Below, piece by piece: positions 54,445 to 63,990 of a stretch of DNA of 64,000 nt. The notes under the pieces were generated by a model. It was not told the origin of the DNA and did not search any database. It worked only from the letters and a program-made list of their open reading frames with translations. Within the stretch, counting starts at the first letter, position 1. The number at the start of each line of letters is the position of its first letter. A program made the position numbers and the translations under genes. The DNA is from Candidatus Hydrogenedentota bacterium (lineage in GTDB: Bacteria > Hydrogenedentota > Hydrogenedentia > Hydrogenedentales > JAEUWI01): positions 37,038-101,037 of the forward strand of contig JACPGE010000107.1 in assembly GCA_016182605.1 (NCBI GenBank), in the 5' to 3' direction.

Positions 54445-56211
54445 ATGGCGGTTAGCACGAAACAGAAGAAGACCAAGGCGGTAAGCAAGGACACCCAGGA
54501 AACCCTGGTGAAGGCCCGTGCCAAGGGCACCTTGACCTACGACGAGCTGGAAGAGATTCTGCCGGAGAACGCGACGGCGGAAGAGATCGACAACCTCATG
54601 GTCGCCCTTCAGGAAACCAAGGTGGAGATCGTCGACGAGTTCAAGATCGACTCGGAGAAGAAGGCGCAGGAGGTGAAGAAAGAGACCGCGCAGAAGAAGC
54701 AGGATTTGCGCCGCGACGCGTCGCACAGCCGCCTGGAACGCGCGGACGATCCCGTGCGGATGTACCTGCGCGAAATGGGCCGCGTGCCCCTGCTCACGAA
54801 GGATCAGGAAGTCGCGATAGCGAAGCGGATCGAGTCCGCGGAGAACGAGCTGACCAACGTCATTCTGGGCACGCCGTACACGCTCAAGGAAATTCAGATG
54901 ATGGCCGCGCGTCTGCTGGCGGGGCGGTTGAATTTTGCGCAGATCACGAGTGACGAAGACATCCGCTTTCAGCACCGGTTTGTGAAGGAACTGCCCGAGC
55001 TGATGGAGAAGGTGGCGAAGCTCGACGAGTCCGTTGAAACGCAGGAAAAGCGTTCGCGGCGCACGGGCCTCACGGCGAAGAGCAAGGTGAACATTCAAAA
55101 GAAGATCGGCGAAGCGCAGCAGGTCCAGATCGATCTGATCAAGGTCTTCAAGCTCAAGCCGAAAGAAATTTTGAAGATCGGCCGGAAGATCAAGGGGCTG
55201 AAGCGCCGGATTTCCACGGCGCGCGACGAAATCGACCGGGTGGAACGCGAAGTCGGCTTTTCCGGCGAGCAGATCCACAAGATTGCCGTGCAGGTGCGCC
55301 GCAGTTCGGGCGCCGCGCAGAAACACGAAGTGGAGAAGGACATTATTCTCGATGCGGAGCGCCGCCTGCTGATGGCGCAGCGCAAGATCGATCAGATCGA
55401 GACGGACGCCCGCCTCGACGCCGACCAGATCTCGGAACTGATCGAGATCATCAAGGACCGTGAAGAAAAGATTTACCGGGCGAAGATGGAACTCGTGGAG
55501 GCGAACCTGCGCCTCGTGGTCTCCATCGGCAAGAAATACACGAACCGCGGCATGTCCTTCCTTGACTTGATTCAGGAAGGCAACATTGGCCTGATGAAGG
55601 CGGTAGACAAGTTCGAATACCAGCGCGGTTACAAGTTCAGCACCTATGCGACGTGGTGGATCCGCCAGGCGATCACGCGCTCCATCGCGGACCAGGCGCG
55701 CACCATCCGCATTCCGGTGCACATGATCGAGTCGATCAACAAGCTGGTGCGCACGAGCCGCCGTCTGGTGCAGGAATTCGGCCGCGAGCCGAGCCCGGAA
55801 GAGATCGCGGAAGAGATGGAAATGTCCGCGGACAAGGTCCGTTCCATTCTCAAGATAGCGCAGGAAGCCATCAGCCTGGAGACGCCCGTGGGCGACGAAG
55901 GGGACAGCAGCTTTGGCGATTTCATCGAGGACAAGGGCGCGGAGAATCCGGCGAATGCGACGGCGTTCAGCGTGTTCCAGGAGCGCCTGGACGATGTGCT
56001 TGGCAGTCTCACGGAACGCGAAGAGAAGGTGCTGCGCCTGCGCTTCGGCCTGGGCGATGGCTACCCCCGCACACTCGAAGAAGTCGGCAGCGTGTTCAAC
56101 GTGACCCGCGAGCGCGTGCGTCAGATCGAAGCGAAGGCCTTGCGCAAGATGCGCCACCCCACGCGTGCGCGGGAACTCAAATCGTTTCTTGACTGGAGCC
56201 TCAACCAGTAA
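54445..56211 (+). CDS. rpoD: Primary sigma factor RpoD (sigma-70)
   Basis: A 588-residue housekeeping sigma factor. An acidic/basic N-terminus (region 1.1-like) precedes region 1.2 ([16 protein letters not shown]). A non-conserved charged insert of about 200 residues (120-320) resembles that of proteobacterial sigma-70. Region 2 has [16 protein letters not shown] and [17 protein letters not shown] (2.3-2.4), region 3 follows, and region 4.2 is the helix-turn-helix [19 protein letters not shown]. It explains the sigma-70 consensus promoters seen in the window. The ATG has GAGGGTGAG upstream. A strong hairpin terminator follows. Confidence 0.97.
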   Translation: MAVSTKQKKTKAVSKDTQETLVKARAKGTLTYDELEEILPENATAEEIDNLMVALQETKVEIVDEFKIDSEKKAQEVKKETAQKKQDLRRDASHSRLERADDPVRMYLREMGRVPLLTKDQEVAIAKRIESAENELTNVILGTPYTLKEIQMMAARLLAGRLNFAQITSDEDIRFQHRFVKELPELMEKVAKLDESVETQEKRSRRTGLTAKSKVNIQKKIGEAQQVQIDLIKVFKLKPKEILKIGRKIKGLKRRISTARDEIDRVEREVGFSGEQIHKIAVQVRRSSGAAQKHEVEKDIILDAERRLLMAQRKIDQIETDARLDADQISELIEIIKDREEKIYRAKMELVEANLRLVVSIGKKYTNRGMSFLDLIQEGNIGLMKAVDKFEYQRGYKFSTYATWWIRQAITRSIADQARTIRIPVHMIESINKLVRTSRRLVQEFGREPSPEEIAEEMEMSADKVRSILKIAQEAISLETPVGDEGDSSFGDFIEDKGAENPANATAFSVFQERLDDVLGSLTEREEKVLRLRFGLGDGYPRTLEEVGSVFNVTRERVRQIEAKALRKMRHPTRARELKSFLDWSLNQ

Positions 56212-56233
56212 CTACAATTCAAGACCCAAGCAA

Positions 56234-56270
56234 CGCGCCGCCGCGGCCAAGAGTCCGGCGGCGCGGTTTA
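56234..56270 (+). terminator. Hairpin terminator after rpoD
   Basis: CGCGCCGCCG at 56234-56243 pairs perfectly over 10 bp with 56256-56265 across a 12-nt loop, followed by GTTTA. It separates rpoD from the tRNA gene five bases later. Confidence 0.75.
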
Positions 56271-56274
56271 CTCC

Positions 56275-56351
56275 GGGCCCTTAGCTCAGTTGGTTAGAGC
56301 AGGAGACTCATAATCTCTTGGTCATAGGTTCGAGTCCTATAGGGCCCACCA
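56275..56351 (+). tRNA. tRNA with CAU anticodon, probably tRNA-Ile2 (lysidine type)
   Basis: A complete 77-nt cloverleaf with encoded CCA. The acceptor arm 56275-56281 pairs with 56341-56347, the anticodon stem is GGAGA/TCTCT (with one wobble) around the loop CTCATAA, and the T arm is ATAGG-TTCGAGT-CCTAT. The CAU anticodon serves Met or, after lysidine modification by TilS, Ile (AUA). The acceptor has C4-G69 and C5-G68, which TilS is known to favour. The TTAGCTCAGT...CTCATAATC.CTTGGTC backbone resembles E. coli tRNA-Ile2 more than elongator tRNA-Met. An elongator tRNA-Met identity is the alternative. Confidence 0.92.
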
Positions 56352-56361
56352 AGTGCTTTCC

Positions 56362-56395
56362 AGGACCTGCGTCAATGGCGCGGGTCCTTTTTTTT
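56362..56395 (+). terminator. Intrinsic terminator after the tRNA
   Basis: AGGACCTGCG at 56362-56371 pairs with CGCGGGTCCT at 56379-56388 (one wobble), followed by a run of T to 56395. Confidence 0.88.
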
Positions 56396-56651
56396 ATGGT
56401 GTGGGGGAAGGAAGGCGAAGGATTGTGCTTCGCGTGGCACGGAGCCCATGGAAGAGAGAGGAATTTGGCGCTCAGAAGTTTTTTGGGACCCAACTTCGCT
56501 GTCCCCGCGAGCTGAAGGGAACGTAGCGATCTGCTCCAACCGGGCGCGCTTTTGTGTAGCCCGGAAATGCATGGGCTCTCCAGTGGCGCAGGAAGCACAC
56601 TTGTTTTGCGTGCTTGGACTTTGGATTCGAAACGTGGTGCGGAAATCGAAT
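56396..56651. other. Intergenic region between the tRNA and recD2
   Basis: No gene is supported in these 256 bp. Two inverted repeats are seen: a GAGCCCATG / CATGGGCTC pair at about 56450 and 56571, and a small AAGCAC / GTGCTT hairpin (56593-56615) just past the recD2 end. The latter may stabilise or end its transcript. Confidence 0.45.
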
Positions 56652-58955
56652 TCAGGCCCCCGGCTTGACGTTGCGGAGACGTTCCGCGAGGCGCGTGTTC
56701 CGCCGGGAGATGTGGTTGTTCTTCACCGCGGAATGCACGGCCCTCTCCTGGCCCACTATCACCACCATCGATTTCCCCCGCGTGACGCCGGTGTAGAGGA
56801 CGTTGCGCTGAAGCATCATGTAGTGCTGGGTCATGAAGGCGACGACGACGGCTTCGTATTCACTGCCCTGGGACTTGTGGATGGTGGTGGCATAGGCGAG
56901 GCCGAGGTTGTCGAGCAGATCGTAGCTGTAGAGCACCTTGCGATCGTCCTCAAAGGTCACCTCGAGTTCCCGCGCCTCGTTGTCCGCCAGGGAGATGATG
57001 CCCATGTCGCCGTTGTAGACGTCCAGCTCATAGTTGTTGCGCAATTGCATGACCTTGTCCCCTTTGCGCAGCAGGCTTCGCCCGACCTGTTCGCCCCGGG
57101 GGTTCATGGCCTCCTGCAGGGCCTCGTTCAGCCGGTTCACCCCCGCGTCGCCCCGCCGCATGGGACTCAAGACCTGAATCTGCCGCAGTGGGTCCAATCC
57201 GAAGCGCTGGGGAATGCGGCTCGTGACCAGTTCGATCACGGTATCCAGTGTTTTCAGGGGCTCCGCGCGTTCGATGAGGAAGAAATCCCTGTCGTTGTAG
57301 TGTGGGGTCTGGCCCGTGTTGATGCGGTGGGCATTGGCGATGATGCCGCTCTCCTCCGCTTGGCGGAAGACGGTTTCCAGGCGCACCACCGGCACCGCAC
57401 CGCTCGCGATCACATCGAAGAGCACGTTGCCGGCACCCACGGAAGGCAACTGATCGACGTCGCCCACCAGCACGAGCTTTGCGAAGGGGGGCACGGCTTT
57501 CAGGAGCGCGTGAAAGAGCAGCACGTCGATCATGGAGGACTCGTCGATGACGACGAGGTCCGTGATCACCGGATCGTGCTCGTTGCGCGTGAAGACGCCG
57601 CTCTTTGGGCTGAATTCAAGCAGGCGGTGAATCGTGCGCGCATCGCGCCCCGTAGTCTCTTCGATCCGCTTCGCCGCGCGGCCCGTGGGCGCCGCCAGGA
57701 GGAAGGACTGGCCCTTCTTCTCCACGATGGCGAGCAGGCTTTTCAACACAGTCGTCTTCCCGGTGCCGGGTCCGCCCGTAATCACGGTCACCTTGCTCGC
57801 AAGCACGGTCTTGATCGCCGTTTGCTGTTCCGGCGAAAGCTGTATGCCCAGGTGCTTCTCCGCCCAGTTCACCGCGTTGTCCACCTTCGTAATCTGCAAA
57901 CCGTCATACGGCGTCGCAACAAGACGCTTGAGAAACTCCGACGCGCCCGTCTCCGCCGTATGCAGTGGCGGCAGGTAGCACCGATCCTCCTCGAGGATCG
58001 CGCGTTCGCGGGCCACCAACTGGGCCAGGCCGTGTTCCACCCGCGCCGCATCGACCGACAGCAGGCTCTGCGCTTCGTTTAGCAGCGCCTCCCGCGTGGC
58101 ATAGACGTGCCCCTGCGACGCGGTTTCCCGGAGCGCGTGCAGTATGCCGGCTTCGGTCCGCACCGGCGCATCGGGGGGCATCCCCAGGCGCTGCGCAATC
58201 GCGTCCGCCGTCTTGAAGCCGATGCCGGTGATGTCCTCCACGAGTCGATAGGGATTTTCGCGCAATACGGTCAACGCGTTCTGGCCATAGCACTGGTAGA
58301 TCTTCACCGCCTGCGCAATCGCTATCCCGTGCCCCTGCAGGAAAACCATGATGCCCTGCACCGCCTTTTGCTCGGCCCAGGCCTCCCGGATCTGCTTCGC
58401 GCGCTTCTTCCCAATGCCGGGCACCTTCCTCAAGCGCTCCGGCTCTTCTTCGATCACCCGGAGCGTCTCCACGCCGAAGGCCGTCACCAGCCGTTTTGCA
58501 TAGGCAGGCCCCACGCCGTCAATGAGCCCCGATCCCAGGTACTTCTCGATGCCATCCACCGATGACGGCAGGATTGTTTCACAGGAAGCCACCTTGAGCT
58601 GGCGTCCGAATCGCTTGTCTTCCACCCAATGCCCGCGCAGCCGCACGGTTTCCCCTGGGTTGATTGCGAGCATGTTGCCGACAAAGGTGGTAAGTTCCGG
58701 CGCGTGCGCCACCTGCATGCGCGCCACCAGAAAGCCCGACTCCGCATTCTCATAGACGATGCGTTCGACCACGCCTTCGAGGGTCACCACGGAGCCGGCA
58801 TCGTGCTGTGGGGGGGGATCGTTCACGTGCGGGGCCGCCGGCCGGGATCCTGCCTCTTTCCCGCGCCGTTCATGCCGATCACTCAAGCCGTTTCTTGCGG
58901 GATTCGCCGAAGGACACGAGTGTCGCTGGCGGCGTTTCGCTGGCGGTCTTTTCAC
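56652..58955 (-). CDS. recD2: RecD2-type ATP-dependent DNA helicase
   Basis: A superfamily 1B 5'-3' helicase of up to 767 residues, of the RecD2 type found without RecBC. An OB-like N-terminal segment (VVERIVYENAESGF) and paired helix-hairpin-helix motifs (GLIDGVGPAYAKRL, KVPGIGKKRAKQI, ITGIGFKTADAIA) come first. The motor follows, with Walker A ITGGPGTGKTT, Walker B VVIDESSM, GDVDQLPSVG and the late YATTIHKSQGSEY and LYTGVTRGK motifs. The frame opens at a GTG (58955), overlapping the upstream gene by 77 nt. GTG codons at 58826 or 58796 would start just before the conserved part and are plausible. Confidence 0.93.
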   Translation of the reverse strand: MKRPPAKRRQRHSCPSANPARNGLSDRHERRGKEAGSRPAAPHVNDPPPQHDAGSVVTLEGVVERIVYENAESGFLVARMQVAHAPELTTFVGNMLAINPGETVRLRGHWVEDKRFGRQLKVASCETILPSSVDGIEKYLGSGLIDGVGPAYAKRLVTAFGVETLRVIEEEPERLRKVPGIGKKRAKQIREAWAEQKAVQGIMVFLQGHGIAIAQAVKIYQCYGQNALTVLRENPYRLVEDITGIGFKTADAIAQRLGMPPDAPVRTEAGILHALRETASQGHVYATREALLNEAQSLLSVDAARVEHGLAQLVARERAILEEDRCYLPPLHTAETGASEFLKRLVATPYDGLQITKVDNAVNWAEKHLGIQLSPEQQTAIKTVLASKVTVITGGPGTGKTTVLKSLLAIVEKKGQSFLLAAPTGRAAKRIEETTGRDARTIHRLLEFSPKSGVFTRNEHDPVITDLVVIDESSMIDVLLFHALLKAVPPFAKLVLVGDVDQLPSVGAGNVLFDVIASGAVPVVRLETVFRQAEESGIIANAHRINTGQTPHYNDRDFFLIERAEPLKTLDTVIELVTSRIPQRFGLDPLRQIQVLSPMRRGDAGVNRLNEALQEAMNPRGEQVGRSLLRKGDKVMQLRNNYELDVYNGDMGIISLADNEARELEVTFEDDRKVLYSYDLLDNLGLAYATTIHKSQGSEYEAVVVAFMTQHYMMLQRNVLYTGVTRGKSMVVIVGQERAVHSAVKNNHISRRNTRLAERLRNVKPGA

Positions 58956-60534
58956 GAAGGCGATTGGCGAGCGCGGATAGGGGTTTGTTGAGGTAGTCGT
59001 CGTCGCCCGCGTCTAGGCCGCCGTAGACGTCGTGGTAGGCGTCTTCATCGCGCAGTTGGGAGGGATTCCGCCCATGATCGCGCATGGCCCGCACCACGTC
59101 GCGAACGAAGGTGTGTTCCGGGGAGCGCGCGGGCTGATAGGTGACGGGCTCGGTTGCGCACGCGGTGACGAGGTTCGCGTCGATGAGATTCGCGAGGGTT
59201 TCATTGAGCAGGCGCGACGGCACATTCCAGGCCGCGGCCGCGGAGGCCACGGTGAAAGCTGCCAGGCCCTGGTTGAAACGGTGCCCGATCTCGATGGCCG
59301 TGCGCACCGCAAGGGCTTCCTTGTACGCATAGGGCGCGCGGTTTGCCAGCCGCTCCAGCGCAAAGGTCTGCTCGTTCTGATACGCAAAGGTGACCAGCGC
59401 GCCGAAGAGGATGATGACCCAGGAGGAGTAGACCCAGAAGAGCAACAGCGGAATCATGGCAAAGGTCGAGAAGAAAAGGGTGTAGTTCGCAAGCCCGATC
59501 TGGAAATTGAGGTAGGCCCATGAGAGCAGGAGCCATAGCGTGGCTCCGGTGAAACCGCCGAGCAGCGCATAGCGGAACTTCACCTGCGTGTTGGGCACCA
59601 TGTAGTAAATGAGCGTGAAGGTCAGCCACACGATGGCCACCTGGCCCGCACGAAGCACAACGGTAAAGGAGCCAAGCATCGCACTGACATCCGGGCTGGC
59701 GAGCGCCGCCGTAAGACCAAGTACGAATGCGACTACAAACGGGAGCAATAGCGTGATCATGATGTAGTCGCTGAGCGTGCGGAAAAGATCCCGGGACTTG
59801 TCCACGCCCCAGATCCGGTTGAACGACCATTCCACGTTGCGCATCAGGCCGAGCACGGTCGTGAGAATATAGATGATGGAAGAGATTCCGAGCGCCCTCG
59901 GGTTCGTCGCCCCCTCCTGCGCCATCTGCACCAGTACTTCTACCGGATCCAGATACTCCTGTCCAGGCTTGCCCGAGTTCATCTTGTCCACGCCGGGCAG
60001 GAAGGTCTTCACAAAGCGGTCGATCAGTTCCTTGTCGTGGCTCTCTTTCTGCGCGGGATCCTCCACCTGGGCCACGGTTACCGGCGGCGCCTCGGCAGCC
60101 GTCACCGGTGGCGGCTCTTGCGGTGTGGCGGTCACGCCGGGGGGCGCCGTCTCCACCGGGGCATTGGTCACGTCTTCCGCCGCGGGCTTGTCGTCCCGGT
60201 CCCATTCGCGAATCGTGTCCACCAGCCGTTTGTTTATCGAGGCGGAAAGCTTGCTGTAGATCTCGTCGCCAAGATTGAACCACTGGATGAAGGCGAACAT
60301 GAAGGCCAGAAAGGGCACGATGAAGAGCATGGTGGCGAAGGTGAGCGCCGAAGCGCGCAACAGGAGGGTTTCTTCGATCAGACCGCGCACGAGGAGGATC
60401 GAAACGCGGATGTGTTTGATGATGAAACCGCTGGGAACCCGTTCGCCTGGTTTCCCGATCTGCCACACATCGTGGCGGATAAACTTCTGCCCGCGCTCAA
60501 GGGCGCCGCCCAGTTGTTGCCAATAGCTGCTCAT
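58879..60534 (-). CDS. YihY/BrkB-family membrane protein with Pro-rich insertion
   Basis: A 551-residue inner-membrane protein of the YihY/BrkB family (formerly annotated as ribonuclease BN) with about six spans. Family blocks include LLLRASALTFATMLFIVPFLAF and, late, LLFWVYSSWVIILFGALVTFAYQ, here with NEQ. An extra hydrophilic stretch at about 113-165, very rich in Pro, Ala, Thr and Val, is inserted in the first extracytoplasmic loop. A C-terminal soluble region of about 150 residues (400-551) looks like a winged-helix-type tail. The biochemical function of the family is unsettled. It overlaps recD2 on the same strand. Confidence 0.87.
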   Translation of the reverse strand: MSSYWQQLGGALERGQKFIRHDVWQIGKPGERVPSGFIIKHIRVSILLVRGLIEETLLLRASALTFATMLFIVPFLAFMFAFIQWFNLGDEIYSKLSASINKRLVDTIREWDRDDKPAAEDVTNAPVETAPPGVTATPQEPPPVTAAEAPPVTVAQVEDPAQKESHDKELIDRFVKTFLPGVDKMNSGKPGQEYLDPVEVLVQMAQEGATNPRALGISSIIYILTTVLGLMRNVEWSFNRIWGVDKSRDLFRTLSDYIMITLLLPFVVAFVLGLTAALASPDVSAMLGSFTVVLRAGQVAIVWLTFTLIYYMVPNTQVKFRYALLGGFTGATLWLLLSWAYLNFQIGLANYTLFFSTFAMIPLLLFWVYSSWVIILFGALVTFAYQNEQTFALERLANRAPYAYKEALAVRTAIEIGHRFNQGLAAFTVASAAAAWNVPSRLLNETLANLIDANLVTACATEPVTYQPARSPEHTFVRDVVRAMRDHGRNPSQLRDEDAYHDVYGGLDAGDDDYLNKPLSALANRLREKTASETPPATLVSFGESRKKRLE

Positions 60535-60588
60535 GACACCTATGGTGGCACAAGCCCAGCGATTTCAGCAAGATCTACCGGAAAATAC

Positions 60589-62121
60589 TCATTCCAGGGC
60601 CGCCCCATGAAATATCCGTACCGGCGTGCCCACCTGGCACAATGCGAATACCCGCGCCGCGTCCTCCGGAAACAGCCGGATACATCCACGGCTCGCTTCG
60701 TTCATGACGCTCTCCGGGCTTTCCGTCGGGTGGATCCCGATCGGGGCCGGTCCGGACTCATTCGCAAGCCCCACCCAATAGGCCCCCAGCGGATTGCGGG
60801 GATCGCCGGCCTTAACCACGTCCCCACGATTGTACCAGTCCGGATTCTTGATCTTGTTCGCCACAAAAAAATCGCCGGCCGGCGTGGATCCATTCTCTCC
60901 CACCCCCGCGGCAAAGACCGCCAATGGCTCGCTCCCTTCCATCACGGTCAGCGTATAGGCATCCAGGTCCACCTCGATGCGGCGCGGCGCGTCCGCCGCA
61001 TCCCCCGCCGGTGGCGTCTCCAGCGGCGCCAACTGAAGCGCGTTCTGCCAAGGCATGGGCAGCTTCTCAACATTCGGATACTGGACAAACATCCGCCGCA
61101 TCTCGCGCACGGCATCGAGCCACGCAGCCGGGGCCTCGGGATGGTCGCGCATCAGCGCAGACAACCCCGATACCGCGCCACTGCTATCCCCCCGTGCAAA
61201 ACGCACAAAACCGAGCCCGGCCTCCGCCCCGAATCGATCCATTGCGTTCGCCTCCGGGTCGTCTTTCACTGCGGTGAACAAGGCCTCCGCCCCGTCGAGG
61301 CCGCCCTGTGCCAGCGCCGCCTGTGCTGCCGCCAGACGCTCGGGAACGGAAAGCCCTATCGCTGCCGCGATCGATTGCGCCGGGTCTGGCATTGCAGGTG
61401 CAAGCGCAGTCTCCTCCACTCCGCCCTGCGAAGCTCCCCGCCCTGCCGCTTGCCTCGAAGCATCGGTCTCTACGGGCTCGGGCAGGTTCCCAAAACGCGC
61501 AAAGGTACTGAGACCCGCGCTGCCACTCCCGGACGGCGGACCAAAGCCCGCTCCGGCAAGCCAGGCCGTGAGTACCCCAAACAAGAAAAGCAACAAGAGC
61601 AGCAACAGCGCAATCCATATCCAACGCCGCGACGCGCCACGCGGCGGGGCCAGCATCACCCGGGAAGCCCGCCGCGCTATCGAATCCGAGGCCTCCGGCG
61701 CCTCGTGCAGCCGCCCATCCAGATGCTCGAGATGCGCCTGAAGTTTCTGGGAAAAGGCTTCGCGCTCCTCGCGGCCCCGATTGCCCATGAACGTCAATGG
61801 CGACTGACCCGGCCGGCGCATCAGAAACTCCACCCCCAGCGTCCAGCGCACCCGATCCAGTTCGTTCACCCACACCACCTGCCCCTGCACCAGCACCACC
61901 TCCTCCGCCGTTCCTCCCGATCGCGGATACAGCTCAATTTCCAGGCGCTGCCCCGCCACCGCGGGCCGGGAACTCTCCAGTTGAAGCCCGTTCGGGCTGA
62001 TATCCAGCACCAGCGCCGATACAAGCGGGCTCTCCCCCGACAGCACAGAGTAATAGGCCTTGCGCCGCGTGGTCTCCCGCGTGACGGCCCTCCGGTCCTG
62101 GTCTGGCGTGAATTCGTTCAT
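60589..62121 (-). CDS. PilZ-TM-L,D-transpeptidase (YkuD) fusion protein
   Basis: A 510-residue fusion. Residues 8-105 form a PilZ domain with both c-di-GMP motifs, R11xxxR15 and D40xS42xxG45. A cytoplasmic linker leads to one membrane span at 167-189, then a periplasmic stretch with helical, TPR-like repeats (255-345). A YkuD L,D-transpeptidase domain occupies 380-505, with H464 in GIHPTE and the catalytic Cys480 in SRGCIRL. YkuD enzymes make 3-3 cross-links between DAP residues or attach lipoproteins to peptidoglycan, matching the DAP-type MurE here. The layout puts the ligand sensor inside and the wall enzyme outside. The ATG at 62121 has only a weak Shine-Dalgarno. The gene is divergent from the MshEN-like gene. 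Confidence 0.9.
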   Translation of the reverse strand: MNEFTPDQDRRAVTRETTRRKAYYSVLSGESPLVSALVLDISPNGLQLESSRPAVAGQRLEIELYPRSGGTAEEVVLVQGQVVWVNELDRVRWTLGVEFLMRRPGQSPLTFMGNRGREEREAFSQKLQAHLEHLDGRLHEAPEASDSIARRASRVMLAPPRGASRRWIWIALLLLLLLFLFGVLTAWLAGAGFGPPSGSGSAGLSTFARFGNLPEPVETDASRQAAGRGASQGGVEETALAPAMPDPAQSIAAAIGLSVPERLAAAQAALAQGGLDGAEALFTAVKDDPEANAMDRFGAEAGLGFVRFARGDSSGAVSGLSALMRDHPEAPAAWLDAVREMRRMFVQYPNVEKLPMPWQNALQLAPLETPPAGDAADAPRRIEVDLDAYTLTVMEGSEPLAVFAAGVGENGSTPAGDFFVANKIKNPDWYNRGDVVKAGDPRNPLGAYWVGLANESGPAPIGIHPTESPESVMNEASRGCIRLFPEDAARVFALCQVGTPVRIFHGAALE

Positions 62122-62201
62122 CGAAGGCGATCTTCATTCATTTTCCGGCGCAAGTGCAAGAACTTTTTGACGCCCCCTGGGAAATGAAACGGCGATAGCG
62201 C

Positions 62202-62230
62202 TTGACGCCCTGTGCCCCCAATTCTATAAT
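62202..62230 (+). promoter_or_regulatory. Strong sigma-70 promoter for the coiled-coil/MshEN gene
   Basis: TTGACG at 62202-62207 and a perfect TATAAT at 62225-62230 are exactly 17 nt apart, placing the start near 62237. It lies in the 157-bp divergent region shared with the PilZ-transpeptidase gene. Confidence 0.8.
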
Positions 62231-62278
62231 CACCGGTACGCCAGCCCAAGAGGAGGGCGAAGCCAGGGAGTGGCCTTC

Positions 62279-63835
62279 ATGTCTCACGAAGAAAAGGATG
62301 TGTTCAGCAGGTTAACCCAGGCCATCGAGGCCTGGAACGCCCAATGGATAGATTCTCATCAGCAGTTGGCCACCCAGATCGACGCCGCCCAGGGCCATCT
62401 GAACCGGCTCTTCGCGGTTCAGCAAGAGCAGGCGCCCGTGCCCGGCGTCGAAGAAGCGGCCGAAAACGCCGCCGATTCCAATCTCGACACCCTGCTCGCA
62501 CGCTCCGGCGCGGCGGAGGCCGCGCTCGCGTCCTTGCGCGCCCAGATCGACGACCAGGAAGCCCAAAACGCCTGCCTCTCGGAAGAGAACTTCCGACTGG
62601 CCGCCGAAGTGGAGAGCCTGCGCGACAGCGTTTCTAACGGACCCAGTGCGGAGGAGGCCGCTTCCTCCCAGCAACAACTCGCCCACTCGCAGCACCAGCT
62701 TACAGCCATGCTCGCCGCCGCCAACGAACTGGAACGCGTCACCTCCGAACAAGACGAAACGATACGAGCCCTCAAAGAGGAGCGCGACGCCATTCAGGGC
62801 CAGGCGGAAGAATTGCGGCTTCAAATCGAGGAACTTCAATCGCGCGTGTCGCACGTCGACACATCCGCCGCCACGGAACTTGACGCGTCGCGCGAGATCG
62901 TGGCGCGCCTGGAAGCGCAATACACCGCATCCGTGGAAGAGATCTCGGCCCTGCAGGAAGCGCTGGAAGCCGCCGGATCGGAGCTTCAGCAATACAAAGA
63001 GTTGGCCGCCAGCGAGAGCGGCCTCCAATCCCAGGTAACGGGGCTGAAAAATCGCGCCGCCGAGTTGGAGGAACAGCTTGCATCGGCCCGCGAGGAAATC
63101 GCCCGCCTGCAAGAAGCTTTCGAGGCATCGGAGGAAACCTGCCGGCAGACGCTCAACGAGCTCGACCGCCTGCGCAGTGCCTCTACCGCGCCAGCGCCCG
63201 CCGCCTTGGAGGATCACCCCCAGTACCAGGCCCTGATCGAGTACGTTGCAGAACTGGAAGGCGAACTTGCCCTCTCCAACGATGCCGTGCGTGCCGCGCG
63301 GAAGCCCTCACTGCCTTCCGAACCCGATCTTCCGGTCAGCATCGAGCCGGACGATTCGCCCATCGCGCCCCACGAAGCCAAGCGCGCCGCATTCGATCGT
63401 GCCGGACACAAGCGCATGATGGGCGACATCCTGCTCGACCTCGGCATTCTCACCGGAGAACAGCTCCAGGGCATTCTCGCGGAGCAGGCGGAGCACCCCC
63501 AAAAGCGTTTCGGAAATATCGCCACAGAGCGCGGCTATACGAGCGAACGCCTTATCGCGGAGATTCTGGCGGCGCAACTGCACCTCGAATGCGTCGATCT
63601 GACCAAGGTCGAGATCGATCCTGCCGCAATCAGCACCATTCCCAAGAAAATGGCGCAGCAGCACAGTTGCCTGCCGTACCAACGCCAGCACGGCACCATT
63701 ACCGTCGCCATGGCAAATCCCATGGACCTCATTGCCATCGAGAATATCGAACTCGCCAGCCGCCTCGCCGTAACGCCCGTGGTCGCGACAAGCACTTCAA
63801 TCGTCAACGCCATCGAGAAATGCTTCGAGGAATAG
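62279..63835 (+). CDS. Coiled-coil protein with C-terminal GspE-N/MshEN-type domain
   Basis: A 518-residue soluble protein. Residues about 70-300 are a long heptad-rich coiled coil (Glu, Gln, Leu, Ala), followed by a Pro-rich linker. The last 140 residues match the N-terminal domain of type II secretion/type IV pilus ATPases (GspE-N, MshEN): GDILLDLGILTGEQL, RFGNIATERGYTSERL, then the alpha/beta part ending TPVVATSTSIVNAIE. No ATPase domain follows. MshEN is known to bind c-di-GMP through paired RLGxx...Q motifs; the second is nearly intact (RFG...Q), the first has Met for the Arg. The ATG at 62279 has AGGGAG 8 nt upstream; a GTG at 62270 is the alternative. A scaffold or effector role is inferred. 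Confidence 0.83.
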   Translation: MSHEEKDVFSRLTQAIEAWNAQWIDSHQQLATQIDAAQGHLNRLFAVQQEQAPVPGVEEAAENAADSNLDTLLARSGAAEAALASLRAQIDDQEAQNACLSEENFRLAAEVESLRDSVSNGPSAEEAASSQQQLAHSQHQLTAMLAAANELERVTSEQDETIRALKEERDAIQGQAEELRLQIEELQSRVSHVDTSAATELDASREIVARLEAQYTASVEEISALQEALEAAGSELQQYKELAASESGLQSQVTGLKNRAAELEEQLASAREEIARLQEAFEASEETCRQTLNELDRLRSASTAPAPAALEDHPQYQALIEYVAELEGELALSNDAVRAARKPSLPSEPDLPVSIEPDDSPIAPHEAKRAAFDRAGHKRMMGDILLDLGILTGEQLQGILAEQAEHPQKRFGNIATERGYTSERLIAEILAAQLHLECVDLTKVEIDPAAISTIPKKMAQQHSCLPYQRQHGTITVAMANPMDLIAIENIELASRLAVTPVVATSTSIVNAIEKCFEE

Positions 63836-63990
63836 CCTCCCTGCGAATAGCCAAGGAGCCAGGGGACTGTTAGCATGCATAGGCGTGGTTTTTTCAAGCG
63901 GAGATGAAAAAGTGGGAAGCCTCCGGGCAATATTCGCAAATCGAATGGCGTGGACCGACGGGTCGGCCACGAAACCCAAGGAGACTTCCC

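Noticed and set aside
53863..56157. 764-codon minus-strand frame opposite dnaG and rpoD
   Set aside because: It is a mirror of rpoD codons (Leu, His, Arg, Val-rich) with no domain; both sense genes are certain.
56448..58082. 544-codon + frame opposite recD2
   Set aside because: RecD2 helicase motifs are on the other strand; this frame has no recognisable domain.
60037..62187. 716-codon + frame opposite the BrkB and PilZ-transpeptidase genes
   Set aside because: It spans two unrelated antisense genes and is Arg/Pro/His-rich, typical of a high-GC shadow frame.
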